From Microbacteriaceae bacterium (GTDB lineage Bacteria; Actinomycetota; Actinomycetes; Actinomycetales; Microbacteriaceae), in contig JABJAO010000044.1 of the NCBI GenBank assembly GCA_018666065.1, forward strand, positions 1 through 52,472: DNA of 52,472 nucleotides, given 5' to 3'. The notes below the pieces were generated by a model. That model did no database searches. It had not been told where the DNA came from and worked only from the letters and a program-made list of their open reading frames with translations. Positions 1 through 8,046 of the stretch are shown one piece after another; within the stretch, counting starts at the first letter, position 1, and each line of letters opens with the position of its first letter. Both the position numbers and the translations under genes were made by a program.

Positions 1-92
1 ATGCGGCGGTGACGTTCAGATGTTTGTGACCCAGCGATGAGAACAACGAGGCAATCCGATTATTTCTCACGCAACAAATCTAACACTGTGAA

Positions 93-165
93 AATAGTTG
101 TAATTTTAAAAAAAAGAGGCTCAAACAAAACGATTTACGGGCGAGTGGATCCAACTAGGCTCCAC
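93..165 (+). repeat. Degenerate direct repeat, copy A (AATAGTTGTAATTT...ACGGGCGAGTGGA...CTAGGCTCCA)
   Basis: Shares 5' anchor AATAGTTGTAATTT and 3' anchor ACGGGYGAGTGGA with copies B and C; 57 bp anchor to anchor, the same length as copy C. Confidence 0.65.
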
Positions 166-169
166 GAAA

Positions 170-364
170 CTATTTACTAATCAGGAGAAACGTTCCGACT
201 AGAGCAATCACTAGTCCTGAGCCACCTAAGAAGCTGTGTGCGTTGGATTGCCAGAGCAACGCCGCCCTTGCCACGAGATATTTGAATGGCGTCGCGTTCG
301 ATTTCGTAAAGCCGCTTATGGCCATCCACACACCGATTGCAATCATTGAGACCCACCAAAACAT
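170..364 (-). CDS. Small hypothetical membrane protein (about 64 aa from ATG at 364; ORF track extends to TTG at 424)
   Basis: MFWWVSMIAIGVWMAISGF...SGLVIALVGTFLLISK: two hydrophobic segments; flanked by repeat copies A and B. Confidence 0.4.
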   Translation of the reverse strand: MFWWVSMIAIGVWMAISGFTKSNATPFKYLVARAALLWQSNAHSFLGGSGLVIALVGTFLLISK

Positions 365-443
365 TCCACCAGGGTTCCGGGGAACGAAGAATCCTCTCTG
401 ATTAAGAACGGCATGTCGCAACAATCGGGGTAAAAGGATGTCG

Positions 444-529
444 AATAGTTGTAATTTATAGTTGGAAAGACGAAAAAAAGGCCATCAAATAAACCGAAGT
501 ACGGGTGAGTGGAATTATCTAGGCCCCAG
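444..529 (+). repeat. Degenerate direct repeat, copy B
   Basis: AATAGTTGTAATTT (444-457) and ACGGGTGAGTGGA (501-513), then TCTAGGCCCCA; 13 bp longer between anchors than copies A and C. Confidence 0.65.
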
Positions 530-596
530 AATCTGATTTGCACTCTAAAACTCACTTCTTGGCTTGGGCCCTAAATCTGGCTAATGCTGATTTGCT

Positions 597-2048
597 GTGC
601 TCATGAACGTGCGAGCTTCACTCTTTGCGCTGGCAATACCATTCGCACTGGCCCTTTCCTCGTGCTCGCCTTTAACCGAGCAGGTGGTGGGAATTCAAAA
701 CGACCTTGCAGAGTTACCGAGCCTTGAAACGCAGGAGCCCACGCGTTGGTTTGAGGTATCCGATTTGAGGGTTGATTCGGAGCTATGCAAATTTAAGGAT
801 CAAAGCCCCGGTTTCACGAGTCGAGACCCGTGGATGGACTTCACGTACTTTCCCAACATGCAGGCGGACCCCTATTCGCTTCCTAGTGTCGGTCAGGCGG
901 ACATAGCCCTCGTGTTTCTCGATTGGGAGGACATGGAGGGCTCCGACCAAGACCGTGAGTACTACCTGGAGCAAGCAGAGAGCATGGCTGATTGGTATCG
1001 CATGATCAGCCAGGAGAAGTATTCGGTCACATGGCACGTGAGTGATCAGTGGGGAAGGCTGCCTGGATCGTGGAGAGACATGAAGAGAGGGTCCCAAGAG
1101 TCAGACACAGAAGAAGATCCCGTTGCGAATCAAGAGGTTTTGGATCTGGCAGTATCCGTAACCGATGACTATTTCGACTACACGGACATCGACTACGTCA
1201 TTTTTGCGATTCCCCGGAGCGGAACGCTGACCGTAGAGGGCACGGAGGTTGGTGATGTTGTCTTCTATGCAGGCCTTCACGGCTTTGAATCTTTCATCCA
1301 TCCAAACCCTGACCCGAAAGCCACCTCGGTAAATACGGAAGAGGGTGCTATCGGAAACTGGGCTTTGGCGGGAACTACCTTTCAAGACACCCAGAACCGA
1401 AGCCCCGCCTGGGTGTTCTGGACTCATGAGATGGGCCACATGTTTGGCTATGTCTCACACTCTCCTCAACCAGGAGCGGAAGACAACGGTTCTGGTGGAC
1501 AGTACCTTTCTAATCCGATGACATCCGGTGGGATATTTGCCCACCAGTGGAATCCCGTGAGGGCGGTATCGGGCTGGACATCCTGGGTTGCAGGGTGGTT
1601 GGAAGATGATCAGGTTCACTGTGTTGACGCCGCGGATATCGAGGATGAGGTGTTTGCAGTGAATAATCGCCGCGAAGTCGGCGGAGCGACAAAGGCCGTC
1701 ATCATTCGAACCGGTGAAACCACGGGGCTTGTCATTGAATCCCGAGAGTGGGATCCACTCATCGATACTCCCTCTGCAAAAGGTGAGAGCGGCTTCTACG
1801 ACGGAATTTTCATGTATTACATCGATTCATCGAGACGAATCAGTGACATGAGCCTGATTCCGCTCATGCCACACGGGACGGGACAGGTATGGGATGACGA
1901 TCTTTGGCCAGGGCCAGCAACGTCCTCGGTGGACTCAATGTTCCAGGAGGGTGAGTCTGCTGAATATCGAGACTTCACAATCGAGGTATTGAGCTTGCAG
2001 GACGGCGTTGATTTTGTGCGGGTAAGCCGTCCCACAACAGGCGAATAG
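597..2048 (+). CDS. Predicted secreted lipoprotein, M6-like zinc metallopeptidase domain
   Basis: Signal peptide with lipobox-like ALSSC; HExxH in WTHEMGHMFGYVSHS; downstream NPMTSGG...WTSWVAGWL resembles the M6 'xMSSG...WxKWxLGWL' pattern. Confidence 0.7.
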   Translation: MLMNVRASLFALAIPFALALSSCSPLTEQVVGIQNDLAELPSLETQEPTRWFEVSDLRVDSELCKFKDQSPGFTSRDPWMDFTYFPNMQADPYSLPSVGQADIALVFLDWEDMEGSDQDREYYLEQAESMADWYRMISQEKYSVTWHVSDQWGRLPGSWRDMKRGSQESDTEEDPVANQEVLDLAVSVTDDYFDYTDIDYVIFAIPRSGTLTVEGTEVGDVVFYAGLHGFESFIHPNPDPKATSVNTEEGAIGNWALAGTTFQDTQNRSPAWVFWTHEMGHMFGYVSHSPQPGAEDNGSGGQYLSNPMTSGGIFAHQWNPVRAVSGWTSWVAGWLEDDQVHCVDAADIEDEVFAVNNRREVGGATKAVIIRTGETTGLVIESREWDPLIDTPSAKGESGFYDGIFMYYIDSSRRISDMSLIPLMPHGTGQVWDDDLWPGPATSSVDSMFQEGESAEYRDFTIEVLSLQDGVDFVRVSRPTTGE

Positions 2049-2115
2049 TGGCAATTTCGAAAAACAGTGCTTTGAAAAAGCCGACGTAGGGGTGAGTGGA
2101 GATTTTTTAGACCCA
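2044..2115 (+). repeat. Degenerate direct repeat, copy C
   Basis: AATAGTGGCAATTT (2044-2057) ... AGGGGTGAGTGGA (2088-2100), then TTAGACCCA. The TAG stop of the preceding CDS lies inside the 5' anchor. Confidence 0.6.
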
Positions 2116-2170
2116 TGCGATTTCCACCCGCTATCGCTGCCCGCTGCAGGGAGGTTGGTAGTGTCGAAGT

Positions 2171-2419
2171 ATGAGCGAGTGGAACTACACGAAATGCACA
2201 AAACCTTTTGCTAGCGCGGAAGCTGCCGAGAGTTACATGGTGGAAAAAGACTTCGCCGGTTATGTTCTCGAACGCAGCGAGGGGTTTGCGGCGGCCTGTC
2301 CGGCGTATCCAGAGGGTTTTTACCCCGATGCCATGGTGGTAGGTGAGGTTGAGAACTCTTCTGGGGAGTTGCGATCAACCCAGGCCACTACCCTGGCCAC
2401 TTCCTGTTGCGAAGGTTAA
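2171..2419 (+). CDS. Hypothetical protein, 82 aa
   Basis: Open frame from the ORF track; no family recognised; start overlaps a partial fourth repeat copy. Confidence 0.4.
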   Translation: MSEWNYTKCTKPFASAEAAESYMVEKDFAGYVLERSEGFAAACPAYPEGFYPDAMVVGEVENSSGELRSTQATTLATSCCEG

Positions 2420-2502
2420 ATGGGCACGAAAATCCCCGTTAGCCCCGAGTGCTCAGTTTCCTACTTTCCCTCGAAGAAGCCGATGGCGGTAGCGTGCCAG
2501 TC

Positions 2503-2727
2503 ATGAACGACACGGTGCGCGGCCCCCAGAGCTACTTCCCCTCTATTGAGGCGACTTACGGGAAACCGGTTGAGCACTGGTTCAGCGTGTTAGAGGGCCA
2601 CAAGGACAAAGCCCATATGGAGATGGTTGCGGAGCTGAAAACTGCTCACGGTCTTGGGCACGGGCACGGGCGCGGGCACGCAAACGCACTCGTGGCGTAT
2701 TTCCGAGCACAGACCCCGACGAGCTAA
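2503..2727 (+). CDS. DUF4287-like small protein
   Basis: Internal ATG at 2503 gives MNDTVRGPQSYFPSIEATYGKPVEHWFSVLEG...ELKTAHGLGHGHGRGHANALVAYFRA, a DUF4287-like pattern. Confidence 0.7.
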   Translation: MNDTVRGPQSYFPSIEATYGKPVEHWFSVLEGHKDKAHMEMVAELKTAHGLGHGHGRGHANALVAYFRAQTPTS

Positions 2728-3377
2728 ACGCCAGCGGCCAACACAATCGCGAGCAGAACAAACACCGCGGCGACCGAAAATTCCATTGCGATTGCCACTG
2801 CGGGTCTCATGAAGAACCCCCGCGCGGCGCTCGCCGCATGAATGAGCGGAATAAGCCACGCGATCGTGACCAGCAGAAAAGTCACGCTGAGCAGCGTCAG
2901 TTGCCAGATAGCGCTTTCGGCCACTCCCAGGAACTGCGGGAAGAACGCCAGATAGAAAATCAGGACTTTGGGGTTTGTGACATTGGTAATCATGGACACC
3001 CGGAACGGTCGGTCGGAAGAGGGGCCCGTAGATGGCGTGGATGCTTCAGACGAGCGCATCAGCCCAACACCCGTTGTGATACTCATCACCGCGAGCATCA
3101 GTAACACCGCAATTCCGACAAGTTTCACGACATCGAGCGCGAAAGGAACCTGCGAGATCAGAATCCCCATGCCGGAGATCAACAGGAGTGAGACCACAGA
3201 CAGCCCGGCAAGAATTCCCACCATGGCTAGATAACCGGCTCGGGGGCCACCTCGAATCGCAAAGCGCAGCAGCAAGAGCGTGTCTGCTCCAGGAGAGAGG
3301 ATGACGACGAGCGAGGCGAGCACAAAAGGCAGAAGAACACTGGTATCGACCACCGGCGTCCTTTCCTCAGCAGGCAC
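2724..3377 (-). CDS. LysE/RhtB-family amino acid exporter
   Basis: 217 aa polytopic membrane protein; LSPGADTLLLLRFAIRGGPRAGYLAMVGILAG and NPKVLIFYLAFFPQF are LysE/RhtB signatures. Confidence 0.9.
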   Translation of the reverse strand: MPAEERTPVVDTSVLLPFVLASLVVILSPGADTLLLLRFAIRGGPRAGYLAMVGILAGLSVVSLLLISGMGILISQVPFALDVVKLVGIAVLLMLAVMSITTGVGLMRSSEASTPSTGPSSDRPFRVSMITNVTNPKVLIFYLAFFPQFLGVAESAIWQLTLLSVTFLLVTIAWLIPLIHAASAARGFFMRPAVAIAMEFSVAAVFVLLAIVLAAGV

Positions 3378-3468
3378 AGTCTAGGGCGCAAAAAGCAGCA
3401 TTCGACGTGCGAAAAACGCTGGATTTTGGGCGGTCAAGTATGCCCACTTTCTCTACTACGCTGACCTG

Positions 3469-4389
3469 GTGCCTAGAAAAGCGTTGTTCCTCTTCCTCTC
3501 CGTCGGAGTCATTTGGGGAACCCCGTATTTCTTCATCGCTATTGCGGTCGAGCACTTCCAAACTCCCAGCATCGTGTTCCTTCGGGTGCTATTGGGAGCC
3601 ATGATTTTGCTGCCCATCGCTATTGCACGAGGAATGATGAGGGCCACGCTCAAAGCATGGCCAGCGGTCCTGGCTTTTGCGGTTCTGGAGATGGTCGGCC
3701 CCTGGTTTCTCATAACTGAGGCTGAGCGCACGATCAGTTCCAGCCTGGCTGGCCTGCTGATTACGACGGTTCCCTTCATCGCGGCGTTCTTAGTCGGTTT
3801 ACTCGGCGATAAATCGGCGTGGCATCCCGTGACCGTATTGGGTCTGGTTCTCGGGTTCGCCGGAGTTGTCTCGTTGGTAGGGATCGACGTGTTTTCTGGG
3901 GACTTGGTCCTCACCCCAGTTCTCATGATGCTGGCTGCAGCCGTGGGGTACGCGATTGCCCCGATTATTGCCAACCGCATGCCCGCAGAGGTACCGACCC
4001 TGGGGGTTATCGCTGTTTCCCTCACGATGGTGTCCTTTATCTATGTACCCTTCGCTGCGGTGAGCCTTCCCCAGGACATTGCTGCCAGACCAAGTCTCGA
4101 GGCGTGGGCTTCTGTAATCATTCTGGGAGCAGTGTGTTCTGCGCTCGCGTTCGTGATTTTCTTTGCGCTCATCCGTGAAGTTGGGCCCGCCCGAGCGAGC
4201 TTGATTACCTACGTGAATTTGGCTGTCGCGGCGCTGCTGGGCGTGGTTTTCCTCGGGGAGACTGTGACCACGGGAATCCTCATTGGGCTACCTCTTGTGG
4301 CGGTGGGTAGCTATTTGGCAAGTCAAGCCAGGCAGGCTTACGTGCGCAAAGGACTGCGACAGGGCCAGGAAATTCCAGAGACGCTGTAG
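3469..4389 (+). CDS. EamA/DMT-superfamily transporter
   Basis: FLSVGVIWGTPYFFIAIAVEHFQTPSIVFLRVLLGA plus about 10 hydrophobic segments. Confidence 0.9.
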   Translation: MPRKALFLFLSVGVIWGTPYFFIAIAVEHFQTPSIVFLRVLLGAMILLPIAIARGMMRATLKAWPAVLAFAVLEMVGPWFLITEAERTISSSLAGLLITTVPFIAAFLVGLLGDKSAWHPVTVLGLVLGFAGVVSLVGIDVFSGDLVLTPVLMMLAAAVGYAIAPIIANRMPAEVPTLGVIAVSLTMVSFIYVPFAAVSLPQDIAARPSLEAWASVIILGAVCSALAFVIFFALIREVGPARASLITYVNLAVAALLGVVFLGETVTTGILIGLPLVAVGSYLASQARQAYVRKGLRQGQEIPETL

Positions 4390-4393
4390 GTGG

Positions 4394-5383
4394 CTACCGA
4401 GCGCGGTGGCGCTCCGTCATGGTCGCGTATAACCCGATCGTAACCAGCAAGATCAGCACCACAGCGGGCGCAAAGTCTCCGACAACCCAGTTGAGGGAGA
4501 TCGGCAGGACCTCCCACCCGGCGTAGTCGAAGTTGTAGTCGCGGAGCTCCTCGAACGACCCGATGCCAAACACAAACGCCATCACGGACACCACCGCGCC
4601 AAAAACAATCGACAAGACAAAGTTGAGGTTCCACGCTCCACTTGCCCACGCCGTTCGTGGTTTAGCAGGAGCAGGTTTTTCCGCCTTAGCCATTCGCGCG
4701 TAGTGGGTGCCGAGGATAATTCCGGCGGCAATAATCACCTGAATAATGACCCACACCCAGGCCTCAAGGGAGGTTCCTGTGACGTCGTACACAACTAAGC
4801 CGAAAATAACGGCGATGGCAGCCGCGATGATGGGAATTGCATACCCCAACCCCAGGGCCTTTTGTCGCGGATCGAGCCCCTTCTTGCTGGCGGAGCGGTC
4901 CTCGGTTTTGTCATCGCGAAAGACGAACGCGAGGAGCAACACCGTGACCACCAGGGCCGTGGCCAAAAGGATCGGCAGGTAGACACCGACGAGTCGCTCA
5001 AGGAGTGATCCCTCTGCTGTGGAGCCACCGAAAGCTCCAAAGAAGTTCGCCAAGGCGAAGATCGCCCCCCCGGCCAGCGCAATGATGACAGTCAGGTTGC
5101 CAAAACGGTAGGCGGCAAGCGTCAGCCCGTCCTCGGAATCGTTGCGTGCCCGCTGGGCGCCAGAGGTCTTCAGGCCACTGAGCGCTGCCAGTGCAAAAGC
5201 TGCAATCCCGGCTAAGTACAGGAAGGTTGAGGGTCGAACAATCGGCCCATCACTTATCCACGCACCACCTGCGTCATACTCCGGCTGCACATACAGGTTG
5301 GACCACGCGGCAAACATAAAGAAAGCCCACGCGATGACCAATCCGACGAGGGGTGTGAGGATGGCGCGCTGTGAGAGTCCCAT
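4394..5383 (-). CDS. Hypothetical multi-pass membrane protein
   Basis: 329 aa with many hydrophobic segments; no family recognised. Confidence 0.7.
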   Translation of the reverse strand: MGLSQRAILTPLVGLVIAWAFFMFAAWSNLYVQPEYDAGGAWISDGPIVRPSTFLYLAGIAAFALAALSGLKTSGAQRARNDSEDGLTLAAYRFGNLTVIIALAGGAIFALANFFGAFGGSTAEGSLLERLVGVYLPILLATALVVTVLLLAFVFRDDKTEDRSASKKGLDPRQKALGLGYAIPIIAAAIAVIFGLVVYDVTGTSLEAWVWVIIQVIIAAGIILGTHYARMAKAEKPAPAKPRTAWASGAWNLNFVLSIVFGAVVSVMAFVFGIGSFEELRDYNFDYAGWEVLPISLNWVVGDFAPAVVLILLVTIGLYATMTERHRAR

Positions 5384-5392
5384 GGTGCGAGT

Positions 5393-6256
5393 CTAGGACT
5401 GAGGCCGCCAGCCAAGCTCCCACGACAGGGCCTCTGCTGATTCCCTCACGAGACCCCCCAAAGCTTGGTAGCGGTCTTTGATTCTGTCTTTTCTCGCTCC
5501 CACCGCAATGGCTCCCACGACAAGACCGAAGCTATTGCGCAACGGTGCCGCCGCATCAACGATCGTGGGGGTGAGCTCCCCATCAGAGATGGCATATCCA
5601 CGCCGCCGGGTTGTTTTCACGGTTTTCTCGAGGCGCTCGAGCGACTGAATAGTCCCCGGATTTTTTCGCAGGCGCTTCAAACGAGCAGGCTCAGGAGGTC
5701 TTTCCGCCTGCAAAACACTGGGAACATCGCGTGCCTCCCCGTGTTCTCCCCACCACGCAGCGAGCTCATCCTCGGTAAATGTCGCCAATATCGCTCTCCC
5801 GGATGCAGTCTTGAGTGCTGGGATAGATACGCCATCGAAGCTATCGTCACGCTCGGGATGCTGGGCAAGTTCTGTATGAACGGTCATGATGGCACCGCCG
5901 CGGAGCACTGTCAGGTGGGCAGATTCTTCTGCTCGCGCCATCAGATCAAGCAAAGTGGGGCGGGCGAGCAACGCTAAGTGAGCCTCTTGGGTGCGCATAG
6001 CGAGCGCGTAGAGGTGGTGACCCAGTGTGTACCGTTTGGTCGACCTGTCTCGATTGAGCAAACCGGCGCGAAGCAGTGTTTGGCACACCCGAGAGACTTG
6101 GCCCTTATCGCGGGTAAGCAAATGGGAAATTTGTTGAACGCCGTAGCCGCCATCCTCCCAGGCGCCTCGGGTTCCCAGAAGCTCGAGAACTTCCAGGTCG
6201 CGGGCGAGACCCGAGGTATGAGTACTCATCTCCCCAGGGTAGGAGATTGTTGACAT
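5393..6256 (-). CDS. IclR-family transcriptional regulator
   Basis: N-terminal wHTH (ISHLLTRDKGQVSRVCQTLLRAGLL) and C-terminal effector domain (KTASGRAILATF, TRRRGYAISDGEL). An internal Met start at 6229 is possible. Confidence 0.88.
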   Translation of the reverse strand: MSTISYPGEMSTHTSGLARDLEVLELLGTRGAWEDGGYGVQQISHLLTRDKGQVSRVCQTLLRAGLLNRDRSTKRYTLGHHLYALAMRTQEAHLALLARPTLLDLMARAEESAHLTVLRGGAIMTVHTELAQHPERDDSFDGVSIPALKTASGRAILATFTEDELAAWWGEHGEARDVPSVLQAERPPEPARLKRLRKNPGTIQSLERLEKTVKTTRRRGYAISDGELTPTIVDAAAPLRNSFGLVVGAIAVGARKDRIKDRYQALGGLVRESAEALSWELGWRPQS

Positions 6257-6334
6257 ATAGACAACTCAGTTAGCCATTGGCAGGTGGCTTCCCTACGGTA
6301 GAAATATCGAAACTAGAGGAGGAATGCCGAACTA

Positions 6335-7327
6335 ATGAAGAAATCGCTAAGAAATGTGATGGCCCTTGTGGGCGCTTCAGCACTATTTGCAGTCGCCGGG
6401 TGTGCAGCAGAAGCCGAGGACACAACCTCAGATGCTCCTGACATGTCCGCCGAAGAAATGGCCAGTGGCCTGGCGCAATATGACCTTTCTGGAATTGACA
6501 TTGCCGTGGGATCGAAAGATTTTGACGAGCAATTGATTCTGGGAAAAATGATGGTCGCCGCTTTTGAAGAAGCAGGTGCCACCGTTGATGACAAGGTCGA
6601 TCTGGGTGGAACCAACATCGCTCGTGCGGCGTTGGAGTCCGGTGACATTGACATTTACATGGAATACAACGGGACCGGGTGGACTGTTCACCTTGGCCAA
6701 GAGGACCCCAGCTTTGACTCTGATGAGTTGACCACGGGCGTTCGCGAGATGGATCTCGAAGAAAACGGCATTGTGTGGGTGGGTCGATCCCCCTTCAACA
6801 ACACCTATGGCTTCGCATCCTCTCCCGCTGTTACCGAAGCCAACGGCGGAGCATTCTCGCTCCAGACCATGATGGAGTACGTCCGGGATAACCCTGAGGC
6901 GACTGTCTGCATGGAGTCTGAGTTCCCGTCGCGTCCCGATGGACTGATCCTGACCGAGACTGCAACCGGAATCACGCTTCCTGTTGACCAGCAGCTCATT
7001 TTGGACACGGGAATCATCTATACCGAGACCGCATCGGATAACTGCGACTTTGGCGAGGTGTTCACCACTGATGGTCGTATTCCAGCTCTCAACTTGACTC
7101 TGGTCAACGATCCAGGCGTCAACATTCTCTACAACGTGTCGGGGACGATTCGTGAAGAGAAGTACAACGAGGCTCCTGACGCCTTTGATGGAATCATCAA
7201 CGACGTCCTTGCTCCCCTCGATGAGGTGCGCATGGCAGGACTCAACGCGCTTGTCTCTGCAGAGGGACAAGATCCAGCCGACGTTGCTAGGGCATTCCTT
7301 GTTGAGGAAGGCCTTATCTCCGGCTAG
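6335..7327 (+). CDS. Glycine betaine/choline/osmoprotectant ABC transporter substrate-binding lipoprotein (OpuC/ProX type)
   Basis: Lipobox AVAGCAAE; VGSKDFDEQLILGKMMVAAFEEAG and GDIDIYMEYNGTGW are OpuAC-type motifs. Confidence 0.93.
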   Translation: MKKSLRNVMALVGASALFAVAGCAAEAEDTTSDAPDMSAEEMASGLAQYDLSGIDIAVGSKDFDEQLILGKMMVAAFEEAGATVDDKVDLGGTNIARAALESGDIDIYMEYNGTGWTVHLGQEDPSFDSDELTTGVREMDLEENGIVWVGRSPFNNTYGFASSPAVTEANGGAFSLQTMMEYVRDNPEATVCMESEFPSRPDGLILTETATGITLPVDQQLILDTGIIYTETASDNCDFGEVFTTDGRIPALNLTLVNDPGVNILYNVSGTIREEKYNEAPDAFDGIINDVLAPLDEVRMAGLNALVSAEGQDPADVARAFLVEEGLISG

Positions 7328-7336
7328 TTCGATGGT

Positions 7337-7367
7337 CAGTGACCGGGGGCAAAGCCCTCGGTCACTG
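7337..7367 (+). promoter_or_regulatory. Strong intercistronic stem-loop between substrate-binding protein and permease genes
   Basis: CAGTGACCGGGGGC-AAA-GCCCTCGGTCACTG: 14-bp stem (one G-U), 3-nt loop, 9 nt after the stop codon; no T-tract. Confidence 0.8.
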
Positions 7368-7389
7368 CACCGAACAGCAAGGATTACCG

Positions 7390-8046
7390 ATGGAATTTCT
7401 CGATAGCTGGTGGGCGTTCATGTCCACCCGAGTGGACCAAATCCAAGTCGCGCTCGCGGAACACAGCGTGTATGTCGTCACGGTCCTCGGCCTTGCGAGC
7501 TTTTTCTCGGTCGGGCTTGGAATCCTAACGCGGCGCAATGTTCTCGCACGGGAACTCTCGCTGGCGGTGACGTCAGTGTTCCTAACACTGCCCTCACTCG
7601 CTCTCTTCACCATCTTTATCCCGTTGGTCGGGCTGGGCTTCGCCCCATCGTTCATCGCTTTGTTTCTCTATTCACTGCTGCCCATCCTCCGAAACACCAT
7701 CACGGGTTTGGACGGCATTGATCACAGCGTCTTGGAGTCTGCGAAGGGGATGGGCCTCACTCCCCGCCAGGTCCTGATCAGCGTTCAGTTACCGCTCGCG
7801 TGGCCGGTTATTCTCGCGGGAATCCGAGTGTCGTCCATGTTGATTGTGGGAATTGCCGCGATTGCCACCCTGGTGGCTGGTGGGGGTTTGGGCGACTTCA
7901 TCAAGAGCGGTCTTGCGCGGCTGCCGTTGCCGAACTCTTTGGAGTCCATCTGGACCGGCACGCTGCTGTGCTTACTTCTTGCCTTAGTTATCGACCTCAT
8001 ATTGCAGGTGCTCAAACGAGCCACCATATCGAAGGGAATCCGATGA
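7390..8046 (+). CDS. Osmoprotectant ABC transporter permease
   Basis: Start at internal ATG (MEFLDSWWAF...), placing the stem-loop upstream; LPSLALFTIFIPLVGLGFAPSFIALFLYSLLPILRNTITGL and EAA-like loop ESAKGMGLTPRQVLISVQLPLAWPVILAGIR. Confidence 0.93.
   Translation: MEFLDSWWAFMSTRVDQIQVALAEHSVYVVTVLGLASFFSVGLGILTRRNVLARELSLAVTSVFLTLPSLALFTIFIPLVGLGFAPSFIALFLYSLLPILRNTITGLDGIDHSVLESAKGMGLTPRQVLISVQLPLAWPVILAGIRVSSMLIVGIAAIATLVAGGGLGDFIKSGLARLPLPNSLESIWTGTLLCLLLALVIDLILQVLKRATISKGIR

Noticed and set aside
93-2115. Interpretation of the three repeats as integron attC sites
   Set aside because: I see no paired RYYYAAC...GTTRRRY cores in the right order. In copy A, GTT- and AAC-like ends are in inside-out order, and no integrase gene is visible. 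The repeat is real but the attC identity is unsupported.
6428-7270. 280-aa minus-strand ORF opposite the substrate-binding protein gene
   Set aside because: Antisense to a clear OpuC/ProX-type coding sequence; no family features of its own.
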